NCBI GenBank assembly: GCA_964611645.1
Contig: CAZTAO010000015.1
Span: forward strand, 30,450 to 94,449
Length of the DNA stretch: 64,000 nt
Source: CAZTAO01 sp964611645
GTDB taxonomy: Bacteria > Armatimonadota > UBA5829
Reading direction: 5' to 3'
The notes under the pieces are model-generated. The model did not search any database. It was not told the DNA's origin and was given only the letters and a program-made list of their open reading frames with translations. Made by a program: the position numbers and the translations under genes. How positions within the stretch are numbered: the stretch's first letter is position 1; the number at the start of each line of letters is the position of its first letter. Shown here piece by piece: positions 35,204 through 44,645 of this stretch.

Positions 35204-36664
35204 ATGATAAGACGCATTATCGGCGGGGTGGTTTGTCTGGTTCTGACAGTAGTCGGAGGAATTTCGCTTGCGGGCGACCTGGACTTGCGGCCCATCACCA
35301 GGAAACCGGAGCTTCTCACCAACCTCCACCCTAAGCTTGCGTGGATGAAGAGCCAGAAGATTCGATGCACCTGGATAGGTAACGACCTGTATGAGAAGTT
35401 CGAGGACGGCGACAAGACCATGGGCCAGGTGCTCAAGGAAACCGGGTTCAACCTCGTCTCCGTGGGCATGATCCCCAACTCCGACGACCAGCGCACCGGA
35501 GTGGTGGACGTCAGCGCGCCGTCGTGGTGGACACCAGTCGTTGGTTACGACATCAGGCGCGACCGCTCCAAGAGCAAAGATATCGAGACCAGGCTTGCGC
35601 CCAACGTCAAGGAAGCCAGGCGGCTGGGCCTCAATATGATGGTGAGGTGGAAGTACGGCACCCACCACCTTGAGCCATACCGCAAGTATCGCAGCCCCAA
35701 GGGTGAAGAGCACAAATATACCTGCTGCCCGCTTGATGAGGACTACATCAAAGGTCAGCACATCGGCAACTGGGCCGAGAAGATAGCCAGGGGCGGTGCA
35801 GACGGTGTGATCCTCGATATGGAGATGTACCATTCAGACGACGCGTGGCCCGAGGGCGCGTGCGCTTGTGATGACTGTTTCACCAAGTATCTGAACAAGT
35901 ATGCACAAGGTTCGGCTGTAATCTATAACAAAGTTGCACCGGAGGACAGGGGCAAGTGGCTTGCTGACCAGGATGCAACCACCCACTACGCCGACTTCGC
36001 ATCCACGCGAATGGAAGCGATGTACGATTCCATCCGGGCCAGGTGCCAGAAGATCAACCCCGCGTTCTTCTTCGGCGTCGCTCCTCAGCTATATCACATG
36101 CCTGGTCTTGGAAATAGAGGAGCCCCGGTTGAGCGCGGATTGGGCACCGCGAAGGTTCCCTGCCTTGTGTTCTCTGAACACGAGTACAACCACGGGCCTT
36201 ACCGGGGGTCTTATCTTGTCACAGGCTGGATCCGCGAGGAAATGCCGGCACTGTATTTGCCGGGCGCTTATGTGAAGGCACAATCCCCGCAAATGATGGC
36301 TGAGAATATGGTGCTGTCCACCCTCTACTGCGATGGCTGGTGGGCGTGGTACGGCACTGCCATGATCACCAACACCGGGCAGAACCTGGCAGCGGGCGAT
36401 TACGGCCGCTATCCCGGCACATCCGCCCGCGACTACCTTTATGAGATCATCACGGCCCACAAACAGATAGACAAACTCCTTGCCTCGCCGAAGAACCAGT
36501 GGCCGGAGAGATTTGACGGCAAACTCAAGTGGCTCAAAGGCAGGGTAACCGCTGCAGAAGCCGAGGACGCCAAGTCCAAAACAGAAGAATCCGCCAAAGC
36601 GCTGGCCGAAGCCAAGACCGATCTGGAGAACTATATCAAAGTAGTAGGCGCGGGCGGGAGCTAG
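35204..36664 (+). CDS. Secreted glycoside-hydrolase-like protein, first of three tandem paralogues
   Basis: A 486-residue exported protein; the ATG at 35204 opens a signal peptide (MIRRIIGGVVCLVLTVVGGISLAG). The mature part starts LDLRPITRKPE. A barrel-like fold follows: IRCTWIGNDLYEKFEDGDKTM, GFNLVSVGM, EARRLGLNMMVRWKYGTHH, YTCCPLDE, then ADGVILDMEMYHSD followed by WPEGACACDDC. The acid pair in LDMEMY is a candidate active site and CACDDC a candidate metal site. ENMVLSTLYCDGWWAWYGTA is the last strand. The C-terminus is an Ala/Glu/Lys coiled coil (AEAEDAKSKTEESAKALAEA). Unnamed GHL-type family; two further copies follow. Confidence 0.78.
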   Translation: MIRRIIGGVVCLVLTVVGGISLAGDLDLRPITRKPELLTNLHPKLAWMKSQKIRCTWIGNDLYEKFEDGDKTMGQVLKETGFNLVSVGMIPNSDDQRTGVVDVSAPSWWTPVVGYDIRRDRSKSKDIETRLAPNVKEARRLGLNMMVRWKYGTHHLEPYRKYRSPKGEEHKYTCCPLDEDYIKGQHIGNWAEKIARGGADGVILDMEMYHSDDAWPEGACACDDCFTKYLNKYAQGSAVIYNKVAPEDRGKWLADQDATTHYADFASTRMEAMYDSIRARCQKINPAFFFGVAPQLYHMPGLGNRGAPVERGLGTAKVPCLVFSEHEYNHGPYRGSYLVTGWIREEMPALYLPGAYVKAQSPQMMAENMVLSTLYCDGWWAWYGTAMITNTGQNLAAGDYGRYPGTSARDYLYEIITAHKQIDKLLASPKNQWPERFDGKLKWLKGRVTAAEAEDAKSKTEESAKALAEAKTDLENYIKVVGAGGS

Positions 36665-36668
36665 TGTC

Positions 36669-36766
36669 TGTCTTGAACAGGATTCTCAGGATTGAAAAGA
36701 TTCACAGGATGGGATGAGCGTGCTCAATCCTGTCCATCCTCCAATCATTTAATCCTGTTCAAGACA
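36669..36766. repeat. Long imperfect inverted repeat with 16-bp perfect arms
   Basis: TGTCTTGAACAGGATT and AATCCTGTTCAAGACA are exact complements; the inner bases (AGGATTGAAAAGATT and AATCATTTAATCC) pair in part. The element fills the space between the first and second paralogues. It could partly terminate or protect the transcript, giving unequal expression of the copies. Confidence 0.7.
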
Positions 36767-36781
36767 AAAAAGGGAGAGAAC

Positions 36782-38245
36782 ATGAGTAATCAAAGGAACC
36801 GTTGGGCGCTCGCGGGTGTGATGGTGTTGACACTGGCCACGGTGGCTTGCTCACTGCCTGCCGCCGCTGAGCAGGCGCCCATACTCGACCTCCGGCCAAT
36901 CGTCCGCGCTCCCGAACCACTCACCAACCTCAATCCCCAGCTTGCGTGGCTGAAGAACGAGAAAGTCCGTGGCACTTGGATTGGAAACGAGTTCTACGAG
37001 AAGTTCGAGAACGGCGACAGGACAATGGCGCAGGTTCTCAAGGACGCTGGGTTCAATGTGATTGTGCTCAGCATGACTGTTAACACCAATGGTCAACCCA
37101 CCCCAGACCTCAACGCCCCCTACAGCCTCAAGCACGACCGGACACGAAGTACCGCAGTCGAAGAACGCCTGCCGCTTAACCTCAAGGAAGCCCGGCGGGT
37201 GGGGGTGAAGCTGATGGCAGTGTGGCAGTATGGGACAAGCCACTCCGAGCCGTATCGCCATTATCGCAACTCCAAAGGTGAACTCGCGAAGCTGACCTGC
37301 TGCCCCTTGGACGAAAAGTACATCACCGGCCAGCACATCGGCAAGTGGGCAGTCGCGCTCGCCAAGGGCGGGGCTGATGGAATGATACTGGACATGGAAA
37401 TGTACCAGTCGGACACAGCGTGGCCTGAAGGCGCGTGCATGTGCGATGACTGCTTCGCCAAGTACCTCAAGGCCTTTGCGAAAGACTGGAAGAGCATCTA
37501 CGACGAAGTCACTCCCGAGAGTCGAGGCAAATGGCTGGTCGAGCAGAAAGCCGACGCCCACTACACCGACTATACCTGCAAGCGGATGGAAGCGATGTAT
37601 GACTCCATCCGGGCGAGATGCCAGAAGATCAACCCGACCTTCTTCTTCGGTGTTGCGGGGCAGTTGTATCACATGCCGGGACTGTATCACAGGGGCGCGC
37701 CGGTTGAGCGTGGTCTGGGCACGTCCAGTGTTCCCTGCCTGGTTTTCGCGGAACACGAGTATCCGATAGGACCCTACCGAGGATCGTATCTAGCGATGGA
37801 ATGGATAGCCGACGGCCTGCCGGCGCTGTATCTGCCTGGCGCATACATAAGGAAGCAGCCTCCGCAGATGATGGCTGAAAGCGCGATCAGGGCCAGCCTC
37901 TACTGTGATGGCTGGTGGGTATGGTATGGCACGGCTCTCCTGACCAACACCAAGGCCGAGGAGAACGACGAAACCAACGACTACGGCCGATTCCCCGGCA
38001 CCTCGGCACAGGAGTACTTGGACGTAATCAAGGCGGCAAACGCGCGGATAGACAAGCTGCTGGTATCGCCAAAAAGCCAGTGGCCGGAGCAGATTGACGG
38101 CAAGATGGTCTGGCTGGAAAAGAGAGTCAAAGACGCCGAAGCCGAAGCCGCAAAAGCCAACACCCCGGAAGCAGCCAAGACGCTGGAAGAAGCCAGAACC
38201 GATCTAGCCAATTACATAGAAGTGGTGAAACAGGGCGGCAGTTGA
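36782..38245 (+). CDS. Secreted glycoside-hydrolase-like protein, second of three tandem paralogues
   Basis: A 487-residue protein; GGGAGAG precedes the ATG at 36782, and the frame upstream would run through the inverted repeat. The signal peptide (MSNQRNRWALAGVMVLTLAT...) is almost the same as that of the third copy and unlike that of the first, so copies 2 and 3 are the younger pair at the N-terminus. The same motifs follow: RGTWIGNEFYEKFENGDRTM, LTCCPLDE, ADGMILDMEMYQSDTAWP, CMCDDC, YCDGWWVWYGTA, and the C-terminal coiled coil (AEAEAAKANTPEAAKTLEEA). All candidate active-site and cysteine positions are kept. Confidence 0.78.
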   Translation: MSNQRNRWALAGVMVLTLATVACSLPAAAEQAPILDLRPIVRAPEPLTNLNPQLAWLKNEKVRGTWIGNEFYEKFENGDRTMAQVLKDAGFNVIVLSMTVNTNGQPTPDLNAPYSLKHDRTRSTAVEERLPLNLKEARRVGVKLMAVWQYGTSHSEPYRHYRNSKGELAKLTCCPLDEKYITGQHIGKWAVALAKGGADGMILDMEMYQSDTAWPEGACMCDDCFAKYLKAFAKDWKSIYDEVTPESRGKWLVEQKADAHYTDYTCKRMEAMYDSIRARCQKINPTFFFGVAGQLYHMPGLYHRGAPVERGLGTSSVPCLVFAEHEYPIGPYRGSYLAMEWIADGLPALYLPGAYIRKQPPQMMAESAIRASLYCDGWWVWYGTALLTNTKAEENDETNDYGRFPGTSAQEYLDVIKAANARIDKLLVSPKSQWPEQIDGKMVWLEKRVKDAEAEAAKANTPEAAKTLEEARTDLANYIEVVKQGGS

Positions 38246-38258
38246 TGGAGGAGAGAGC

Positions 38259-39722
38259 ATGAGTAGTCGAAAGAACCGTTGGGCGCTCGCAGGCGTTATG
38301 GTGTTAACACTGGCCTCGGTAGCGTGCTCGTTGCCGTGCGGAGCACAACAAGCTGCGCTGGACCTTCGTCCAATCGTCCGCGCGCCGGAGCCGCCGGGAA
38401 GACTGCATCCTAAGCTGGAGTGGGCAGCCAGGGAGAAAGTGCGTGGCATCTGGATAGGCAATGATTTGTATGAGAAGTTCGAGAACGGCGACAAGACCAT
38501 GGGCGAAGTCCTCAAGGACGCGGGGTTCAACCTCGCCTGCGTGAGCATGACCCCCAACACCGACGGCAAGGCCTCGGGCTTTGTCGATACTACCAGACCC
38601 TACGACATAAAACACGACCGTTCAAGAAGCGAGGGCATAGAGGACCGCCTCGCGCCCAACGTAAAGGAAGCCCGGCGCCTGGGCCTCAAGATAATGGTTG
38701 TATGGAAGTACGGCACCCACCACCTGGAGCCGTATCGCAAGTATCGCAACCCCAGCGGGGTGTTGGCGAAGCTGACCTGCTGCCCGATGGACCAAGCATA
38801 CGTGACCGGACAGCACGTCGGCAAATGGGCTGTGAAGATAGCGCAAAGCGGGGCAGATGGAATGGTGTTGGACATGGAGATGTATCAGTCGGACACTGCG
38901 TGGCCGGAAGGCGCGTGTATGTGCGACGACTGCTTCGCCACCTATCTCCGCAGATACGCCAAAGACTGGAAGACCATCAACAAAGAAGTCACCCCCGAGA
39001 ACCGCGGCAAGTGGCTCGTCGAGCAGAAAGCCGACGCCCATTACACCGATTTCCTCTGCAAGCGAATGGAAGCGATGTATGATTCCATGCGGGCGAGATG
39101 CCAGAGGATCAACCCGGCTTTCGTCCTCGGCGTCGCCGGGCAGATGTATCACATGCCGGGGCTGTACCACATGGGAGCACCGGTCGAGCGCGGGTTTGGC
39201 ACGGCCTCCCTCCCTTGCATGGTATTTTCCGAGCACGAGTACCCCATCGGCCCATATCGCGGCTCCTACTTGAGTATGAGGCGGATACAGGAGGGAGTGC
39301 CGGCGATGTTCCTGGTTGGGGCATATGTGGCAATGCAATCCCCACAGTACATGGCGGACAACGCAGTAATGTCCAGCCTGTATTGCGACGGCTGGTGGGC
39401 GTGGTACGGAACCGCGCTACTTACCAACACCAAGGCGGACCAGAACCCGGGCGTTCCGTACGGCCGAGTCCAGGGCACAACGGCCCAGGATTATTTGGAA
39501 AAGATCAAGATCGCCAACAAGAAGATCAGTTCGCTGCTGGCCCAGCCCAAGTCCCAGTGGCCGGAGCGCAAGGATATGATGCCGGAGTTCAAGCTCGCCA
39601 CGATAGCGGAAGCCGAAGCCAAGTTCGCCCAGACCGGCACCGAAGAAGCCAGGAAAGAGCTAGAAGAAGCCAAAGCCTCATACGAGAGCTACATGGAACT
39701 GGTAAAGCAGGGGGGATATTAG
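38259..39722 (+). CDS. Secreted glycoside-hydrolase-like protein, third of three tandem paralogues
   Basis: A 487-residue exported protein beginning 13 bases after copy 2, with GGAGGAGAG before the ATG, so it is cotranscribed. Signal peptide MSSRKNRWALAGVMVLTLAS...CGAQ. Conserved motifs are RGIWIGNDLYEKFENGDKTM, WKYGTHHLEPYRKYRNP (closer to copy 1 here), LTCCPMDQ, ADGMVLDMEMYQSDTAWP, CMCDDC, YCDGWWAWYGTA, and the C-terminal coiled coil (AEAEAKFAQTGTEEARKELEEA). The mixture of copy-1-like and copy-2-like stretches suggests exchange between the copies. Three intact copies suggest dosage or slightly different substrates. Confidence 0.78.
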   Translation: MSSRKNRWALAGVMVLTLASVACSLPCGAQQAALDLRPIVRAPEPPGRLHPKLEWAAREKVRGIWIGNDLYEKFENGDKTMGEVLKDAGFNLACVSMTPNTDGKASGFVDTTRPYDIKHDRSRSEGIEDRLAPNVKEARRLGLKIMVVWKYGTHHLEPYRKYRNPSGVLAKLTCCPMDQAYVTGQHVGKWAVKIAQSGADGMVLDMEMYQSDTAWPEGACMCDDCFATYLRRYAKDWKTINKEVTPENRGKWLVEQKADAHYTDFLCKRMEAMYDSMRARCQRINPAFVLGVAGQMYHMPGLYHMGAPVERGFGTASLPCMVFSEHEYPIGPYRGSYLSMRRIQEGVPAMFLVGAYVAMQSPQYMADNAVMSSLYCDGWWAWYGTALLTNTKADQNPGVPYGRVQGTTAQDYLEKIKIANKKISSLLAQPKSQWPERKDMMPEFKLATIAEAEAKFAQTGTEEARKELEEAKASYESYMELVKQGGY

Positions 39723-39725
39723 TAA

Positions 39726-39775
39726 GCTACGCGACCGGGTACTCCTCAAACCCGTAGCCACACCTGCTACCCGGT
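39726..39775. terminator. Overlapping hairpins between convergent genes
   Basis: Two mutually exclusive stems: GCTACG/CGTAGC (39726-39731 with 39753-39758) and ACCGGGTA/TACCCGGT (39734-39741 with 39768-39775). Their position between convergent genes suits a bidirectional terminator, but no T-tract follows. Confidence 0.4.
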
Positions 39776-39829
39776 GCGTGGGCACTGGGGTTCCAACGTA
39801 CGGTGAAGCTGCAGAACCTGACCTATCGC

Positions 39830-41974
39830 CTACTTCTGAAGCTCCCCGGCCACCTCGGCTCTGGTTCTGCTGATGGTGGCCGTTTCCTTGTATATGGCCC
39901 GGCCGCCGTTCAGCACATTCCTGAGAACGGGGCTGTCGGGATGCTTGCGCTGAAGCAGGGTGAGGTAGTCGTAGTCGTCCAGCCCGTCTCGGAATCGGGC
40001 GAAGCGGATCGATGGCAGGACCCCATCCTTGCCAGGGTAGGTTATGTTCGGGCTGCCGTTGCCAGGCAGATTCCAGACCAGCGGGTTGGTGTCTTTCGGC
40101 CTCGTTACCTCACCTTGCCAGATTGCGCCACCGTAATTGAGATACCCCGCCACCCCTCGCTGCCAGCACTGCCACATGGTTGCCCTGATTTCCGCTGGGT
40201 CTGCATCGATGCACACGCTGGGGTAGTCCGCCCCAACCTGATACTCCCACATCACCGACGGCCTTACCTTCGCTCTCGTCACGCTCGATTCCCTGGGCAA
40301 GCCCTCACCAATGAACTCCACCTCCGCCACTCCCGCAGTCCCGACTTCCGGGGCAGGGAGAGGCTGGATGTCAGTGGGAGTGAACGGCTTCTCCAGCTTG
40401 CTGTAGAGCAGTCGGATTGCCTTGTACTCGCCGGGCTCGAAGGAGTAGTCGTTCCCTGCGCCCTTCGGACTGAGCTTCAGAGGCGCGAAGTTCTGGCCGT
40501 CTTTGGAGCACTCCACAACCATCCCGACCTCGGCGCTCGGTCCACCGTAGGGCAGAAGCCTCATCCCATCCAGCGATTCGGGCTTCTCGAAATCGAACCG
40601 TAGCCACTGCGGGGTATCCTGAGTCGGCGCAGAGCCGGGGGTCCACTTGGTGTAGTCGCAACCATCGTAGGCATCCGAGGGCGCGTACTTGTAGAAAGCC
40701 GGGTTGGCCCAGCCGCCGGTCGAGCTCGCCGTGACTGAGGCGGTGATGCTCTTGGTCCCCCACAGGGAGACTCCATTTCGCACCGTGTCGTAGGTCGCCG
40801 CATCATAGAACGCCAGGCAGGGCGACCAGATGTCATATACTCCCTGCATTATCGGATGAATCCCCGTCAGGCCAAGCAGTTTGATCCTCGGCTCGGCTTT
40901 GCGGTAACCGGCATAGAGGGGAGTGATGCCTGCAATCCAGGTCTCTCTTTCCGAGGACTCGTCGTAGAGCTGAATGTAGGCGCGGTCCAGGAGGCGTCTG
41001 GCTTGCAGCCAGTCGCAGATGGCGTTCAGGTAGAGCTTGCCCAGGAGCAGGTCGGCTGATCCCGGCCCAAGGGTCTGCAAGGCTTTCGACCGATCTTCAG
41101 CCGAGAGCGGCTTGCCCGTGCGGCGGTCTGTTATCGGCGCGTCGAACGACGCAGACGCCCAGCAGCCCGAGCCGATCTGGAGGGAACTGTAGCCCGCCGC
41201 ATCCGCGATCGTGACCGCACGCTTCATGGCACTGATATCGCAGGTCACCCGGCCATCTTTCTCGCGGTACCACATAGCGGGGGTGCCCTGCCAGATGTTG
41301 GTGCTGGTGCGATACTTGCCGAACAGTCGCAGGCCGTTGTCGATAATCGGGAGCTCTTTGGCCGGGTCGTAACAGTCGGTGAAGCTGTTCCAGTAACTGG
41401 TTGCGAGAGAGGGAATCCTCGGCAGAGCGAAGTTCCACACGTGCAGGTTGATTGGAATGTCAGCCAGTTTGTCCTTACCCGAGAACAGCGATACCCGGCC
41501 TTTGTAGCTGCCGGGTTTGGAGTTGGGCGGAGTGGCCACGGTCACCCACAGGCAGCGGTTCTCTCCCGCGGGGCAGGTGAATGCCTCGAACGGCAGGAGA
41601 GGGTCGGGGGTAAGCCCAAGCCGCTTGGTCCCGCGCCAAGTGCTGGTCTTGATATCGACATAGCCGACACGCTCAACCGCGATATTGCGCTTGCTTATCC
41701 TCGACGCTCCCACCAGGTCGCTCACTTCCACACGGGACACCGACAGCGGTTCGCCCCCAGCGGTCACCACAATCTGAGCGCTCTCCGATTCCCCTTTCGC
41801 GGCTGAAACGGTGATCTCGCGGCCAAGCTGGTCCGCGCCAGGAGTTTCATAGGGAAACACGTTCACTCCCGAGGAGGCAGTTCCGATAGTCCACCGCGCC
41901 GCGCACAGGCTAATCGGCGCACTCAGTAGCAGGCAGGCAACTGCCAGCAGGGTCAATGGCATGAAGCGATTCAT
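39830..41974 (-). CDS. Secreted DUF4091-type protein with inserted discoidin-like domain
   Basis: A 714-residue exported protein; ATG at 41974 after AAAGGAAA, signal peptide MNRFMPLTLLAVACLLLSAPISLCAA. Residues about 27-195 are a beta domain (VNVFPYETPGADQ...CLWVTVATPPNSKPGSYKGRVSL), the usual N-terminal partner of DUF4091. A barrel follows (RIPSLATSYWNSFTD, AYIQLYDESSERE). Between barrel halves sits an F5/8 type C (discoidin) beta-sandwich, about residues 420-540 (ASSTGGWANPAFYKYAPSDAYDG, TPQWLRFDFEKPESLDGMRL). FRDGLDDYDYLTLL closes the DUF4091 domain. A sugar-binding module inserted in a glycosidase-like barrel fits polysaccharide attack outside the cytoplasm. Confidence 0.83.
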   Translation of the reverse strand: MNRFMPLTLLAVACLLLSAPISLCAARWTIGTASSGVNVFPYETPGADQLGREITVSAAKGESESAQIVVTAGGEPLSVSRVEVSDLVGASRISKRNIAVERVGYVDIKTSTWRGTKRLGLTPDPLLPFEAFTCPAGENRCLWVTVATPPNSKPGSYKGRVSLFSGKDKLADIPINLHVWNFALPRIPSLATSYWNSFTDCYDPAKELPIIDNGLRLFGKYRTSTNIWQGTPAMWYREKDGRVTCDISAMKRAVTIADAAGYSSLQIGSGCWASASFDAPITDRRTGKPLSAEDRSKALQTLGPGSADLLLGKLYLNAICDWLQARRLLDRAYIQLYDESSERETWIAGITPLYAGYRKAEPRIKLLGLTGIHPIMQGVYDIWSPCLAFYDAATYDTVRNGVSLWGTKSITASVTASSTGGWANPAFYKYAPSDAYDGCDYTKWTPGSAPTQDTPQWLRFDFEKPESLDGMRLLPYGGPSAEVGMVVECSKDGQNFAPLKLSPKGAGNDYSFEPGEYKAIRLLYSKLEKPFTPTDIQPLPAPEVGTAGVAEVEFIGEGLPRESSVTRAKVRPSVMWEYQVGADYPSVCIDADPAEIRATMWQCWQRGVAGYLNYGGAIWQGEVTRPKDTNPLVWNLPGNGSPNITYPGKDGVLPSIRFARFRDGLDDYDYLTLLQRKHPDSPVLRNVLNGGRAIYKETATISRTRAEVAGELQK

Positions 41975-42002
41975 AGTCTTTCCTTTTTGCAAGTAATGCA
42001 TT

Positions 42003-42040
42003 CGGTTATCTGGACACTGCTTTGCGTTATGCCGCTGCTA
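42003..42040 (-). other. Conserved intergenic motif, copy 1
   Basis: On the minus strand, TAGCAGCGGCATAACGCAAA, then five bases, GTCCAGATAACCG, 28 bases before the DUF4091 start. The same motif with one change in the first 20 bases and the same spacing occurs on the plus strand at 56011-56048. Nature unknown. Confidence 0.5.
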
Positions 42041-42202
42041 TTTGTGGCACTTGTTTCGCAGTGCTGCAGGTGGAGACGGGACTTTGAGTCGTTTGACCCC
42101 ACAAGCGACACGCTTAGTTTCGGGACTTCCGCCTTTCGCCGCGTCGCTCCGCAACGCGTCTAGCGGCCGACGGCTGCGGCTCAAATCCCGCAAATCCTCT
42201 TC

Positions 42203-44566
42203 CTACCTGCCGGTCTCTTTCTTGATCTTCAGCACCTCTTCGAATGTGGTGGGGTCGACTCCATCGCCCCACGCGAAATAGACCGGTTTCCATATTCCGC
42301 CCATGCCCATTGTGTCGTGAACGCGGACGGCCAGGGTGTTTCTCCCGGGTTTCAGGAACGGCCTCGGGTCGAACACGAACGGCTCAGTCCAGAGAACCTC
42401 AACCGAACGACCTGTCGATGCAACAGTGTGGTCGAATGCTTTCTGGCCGTTTATGAAAACCTCTGCTTCCTCGTCAACTGCAAGGAACATAAGCTTGAGG
42501 TCTTTCTTTTCCAGAAGCTCGGCGGGAATCTCTCCCTCCTGCCTGTACCAACCGAACCCGTGGTAGTCTTTGAAGCCCTGGGCTTCCCACCCGTTACCCG
42601 TGTCGGAGCGGACTTTCGCCCAGCCGGAATCATCGAAGTCAGCCGAGAACCACTTCGCGTCCATGCCTGCGTTAGTCGGGTCTGTGGCGAAGCGCCACTC
42701 GTTGCGAATTCCTATGAAGCTGACATCCTCTGGCTTCACTGCCGCCAGCTTGCGCCAGAAAGCGAACTGCTTGTCTATGTCAGGCCCCTGGAAAGCATTC
42801 TCGATGTACCTGGCCCCGGCGGCTCTGGCGGTCTTCTCGAAGTCATCCAACAGAGCCGCATAGGCTGCACCGTCCGTGCCCGGGCCGTATGTAGCTTTCA
42901 TATACATCAGCGGCATCTCGGCAACCTTGATCCGCCGGGTCAGTTCCGTATCACCCGAGGCAGCGGCTTCGGCCTCCTTCATCAGGTCCCACCCTTTGGC
43001 CACGAAAGCCTTGTCCACGGGATCAGGCGGGTTCTTGTCCTTGCGATGCTTGCGAACCTGGTTCCACGCGTCCCAGAGCATATCGTCATACTTCTGCATA
43101 TACGGCCCGGCCGCACCGTAGTATCCGTAGTTGAAGTCACGCATCAGGGAACGGGTGTCCCTGGACGGGTCCCACAACTGCTTCGCCCAGACCCAACTCC
43201 TCATGAAGCTGTGGTCGGCGGCGTAGTTCACATCGTGCGCGCACTGGAACATCACGCCGGTCGCGCCGTTCCTGATGAAGTAGTTGAGGTTGGCCTGGTG
43301 AACCGGCATATTGATGTTGGGCTTCATATAATTGAACGACGACGGGTAGTCCCAGATTATCAGGTTTGCGTTGACCTTCTTCCAGCCCTCCAGCGACTTC
43401 GCCAGCTTCTCGGTCTCCCAGGCGAACTCGTTGGGCTTTGACCACGCGTAGGAGTCGGTGCACAGCCAGAAGCTGACGTTGGGCCTGGGCTTGATGTTCT
43501 TCGGGGGAACGATGGTGCCCAGATACGCCAGGGTATTGATCTTGGCGTTGGGGTAGTCGTCCTTGATGGAGTCAGCGACGGCATTGATGAACTGCAGCAG
43601 AGGCCCCATGTAGGTACCTTCTTCATCGATAATCTTCTTGCAGTTCACGCACTCGCAGTAGTCCTGCCAGTCGTTGGGCGAGACTTCGACAAACTCAGTG
43701 TCGGGCGCGGCCTTGAGGATGTCTTTGACCTTTCCCTTGATGATCCTTAGCACGTCCGGGTTGGTCATACACCACTGCATCGGCTGCCTCTTGCCTTTGA
43801 GTTCCGAGAAATACTCCGGGTGGTCCTTGAAATACTCGTCCGGAGGCAGGAGGGCGTTGAATGTGTGCACGAAGCCCCATATCCTCGGGTGGCCTCCCCA
43901 TTCAAGTTTCACCGGCGCTCCGCTGCAGTATGTCCTGTTGCGCAGCGACCAATCTATATCCCAGGCATCCGCATAGTATGGGCTTCTGCGGTCCTCCAGC
44001 ACTGGCCTGTACGAGCGCGGGACTGGGGTGAACCTGAGATTGGGGGACTTGGGGATAGTCTGGGTTCCCACGGCATACCACCTGCAGCCCAGATCTTCCT
44101 CCAGCAGGCTGTAGACGCCGTTGATGATGCCACGCTTCTTGCCGCCGGTGATGAATACCGCGCTGCCTTTTGTGGCGATGGAGTAGCCGTCGCGGCCGAG
44201 GTCGATGCGAGGCTTCGGCAGGCCGGACAGAAAGTACAGAGTGGTCTGCCCGATACTGATCACCTTGCCGGTAGACCTGAAGCCGGGCGTTTCCTTCACC
44301 ACGGGGAAATCCGCCCCGGTCATCTCCTTGAGCCACATAGCCAGGTCGGCGGCGGCTTTCTCATCCATAGTGGTCGGGCCGGAGGATATCAGGATGGTAT
44401 AGTCGGTCTTTCCCGAGGAAGCCAGAGTGATCGCCGCCGACGGCGCACCATTCGGCTTGAGGCTGTTCCTCCATCTTGGGTTGGCCTCCACGCAAAACAC
44501 GCCGGTCGCACAGACGAACACAAGCGCCAGCGAGACCGCAGCGCTCCACAAATAACCGATCTTCAC
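42203..44566 (-). CDS. Secreted DUF4838-type glycoside-hydrolase-like protein
   Basis: A 787-residue exported protein; start GTG at 44566 after AAAGGAG, opening a signal peptide (MKIGYLWSAAVSLALVFVCATGVFC). Residues about 50-190 are an alpha-glucuronidase-type N-terminal domain (YTILISSGPTTMDEKAAADLAMWLKEMTGADFP...GTQTIP). DUF4838 follows: PRIWGFVHTFNALLPPDEYFKDHPEYFSEL, VEVSPNDWQDYCECVNCKK with the family's CxCxxC, ANLIIWDYPSSF, GVMFQCAHDVNYAADHSFMRSWVWAKQLWDP. The last 150 residues are a GH2-like jelly-roll (WFSADFDDSGWAKV, EEAEVFINGQKAFDH, GRNTLAVRVHDTMGMGGIWKPVYF). Proteins of this type occur in polysaccharide-use loci; catalytic activity is unproven. Confidence 0.88.
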   Translation of the reverse strand: MKIGYLWSAAVSLALVFVCATGVFCVEANPRWRNSLKPNGAPSAAITLASSGKTDYTILISSGPTTMDEKAAADLAMWLKEMTGADFPVVKETPGFRSTGKVISIGQTTLYFLSGLPKPRIDLGRDGYSIATKGSAVFITGGKKRGIINGVYSLLEEDLGCRWYAVGTQTIPKSPNLRFTPVPRSYRPVLEDRRSPYYADAWDIDWSLRNRTYCSGAPVKLEWGGHPRIWGFVHTFNALLPPDEYFKDHPEYFSELKGKRQPMQWCMTNPDVLRIIKGKVKDILKAAPDTEFVEVSPNDWQDYCECVNCKKIIDEEGTYMGPLLQFINAVADSIKDDYPNAKINTLAYLGTIVPPKNIKPRPNVSFWLCTDSYAWSKPNEFAWETEKLAKSLEGWKKVNANLIIWDYPSSFNYMKPNINMPVHQANLNYFIRNGATGVMFQCAHDVNYAADHSFMRSWVWAKQLWDPSRDTRSLMRDFNYGYYGAAGPYMQKYDDMLWDAWNQVRKHRKDKNPPDPVDKAFVAKGWDLMKEAEAAASGDTELTRRIKVAEMPLMYMKATYGPGTDGAAYAALLDDFEKTARAAGARYIENAFQGPDIDKQFAFWRKLAAVKPEDVSFIGIRNEWRFATDPTNAGMDAKWFSADFDDSGWAKVRSDTGNGWEAQGFKDYHGFGWYRQEGEIPAELLEKKDLKLMFLAVDEEAEVFINGQKAFDHTVASTGRSVEVLWTEPFVFDPRPFLKPGRNTLAVRVHDTMGMGGIWKPVYFAWGDGVDPTTFEEVLKIKKETGR

Positions 44567-44645
44567 GATAAACTCTCCTTTGACTCTCAATTCTGCCTCA
44601 CAGACGACAGGCTCAACACCTGCCACGTTGAATGATGAACTTGGT

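Noticed and set aside
42001..42060. Integron attC site
   Set aside because: GCGTTATGC-like ends prompted the idea, but no paired core sites, no integrase and no cassette structure are present.
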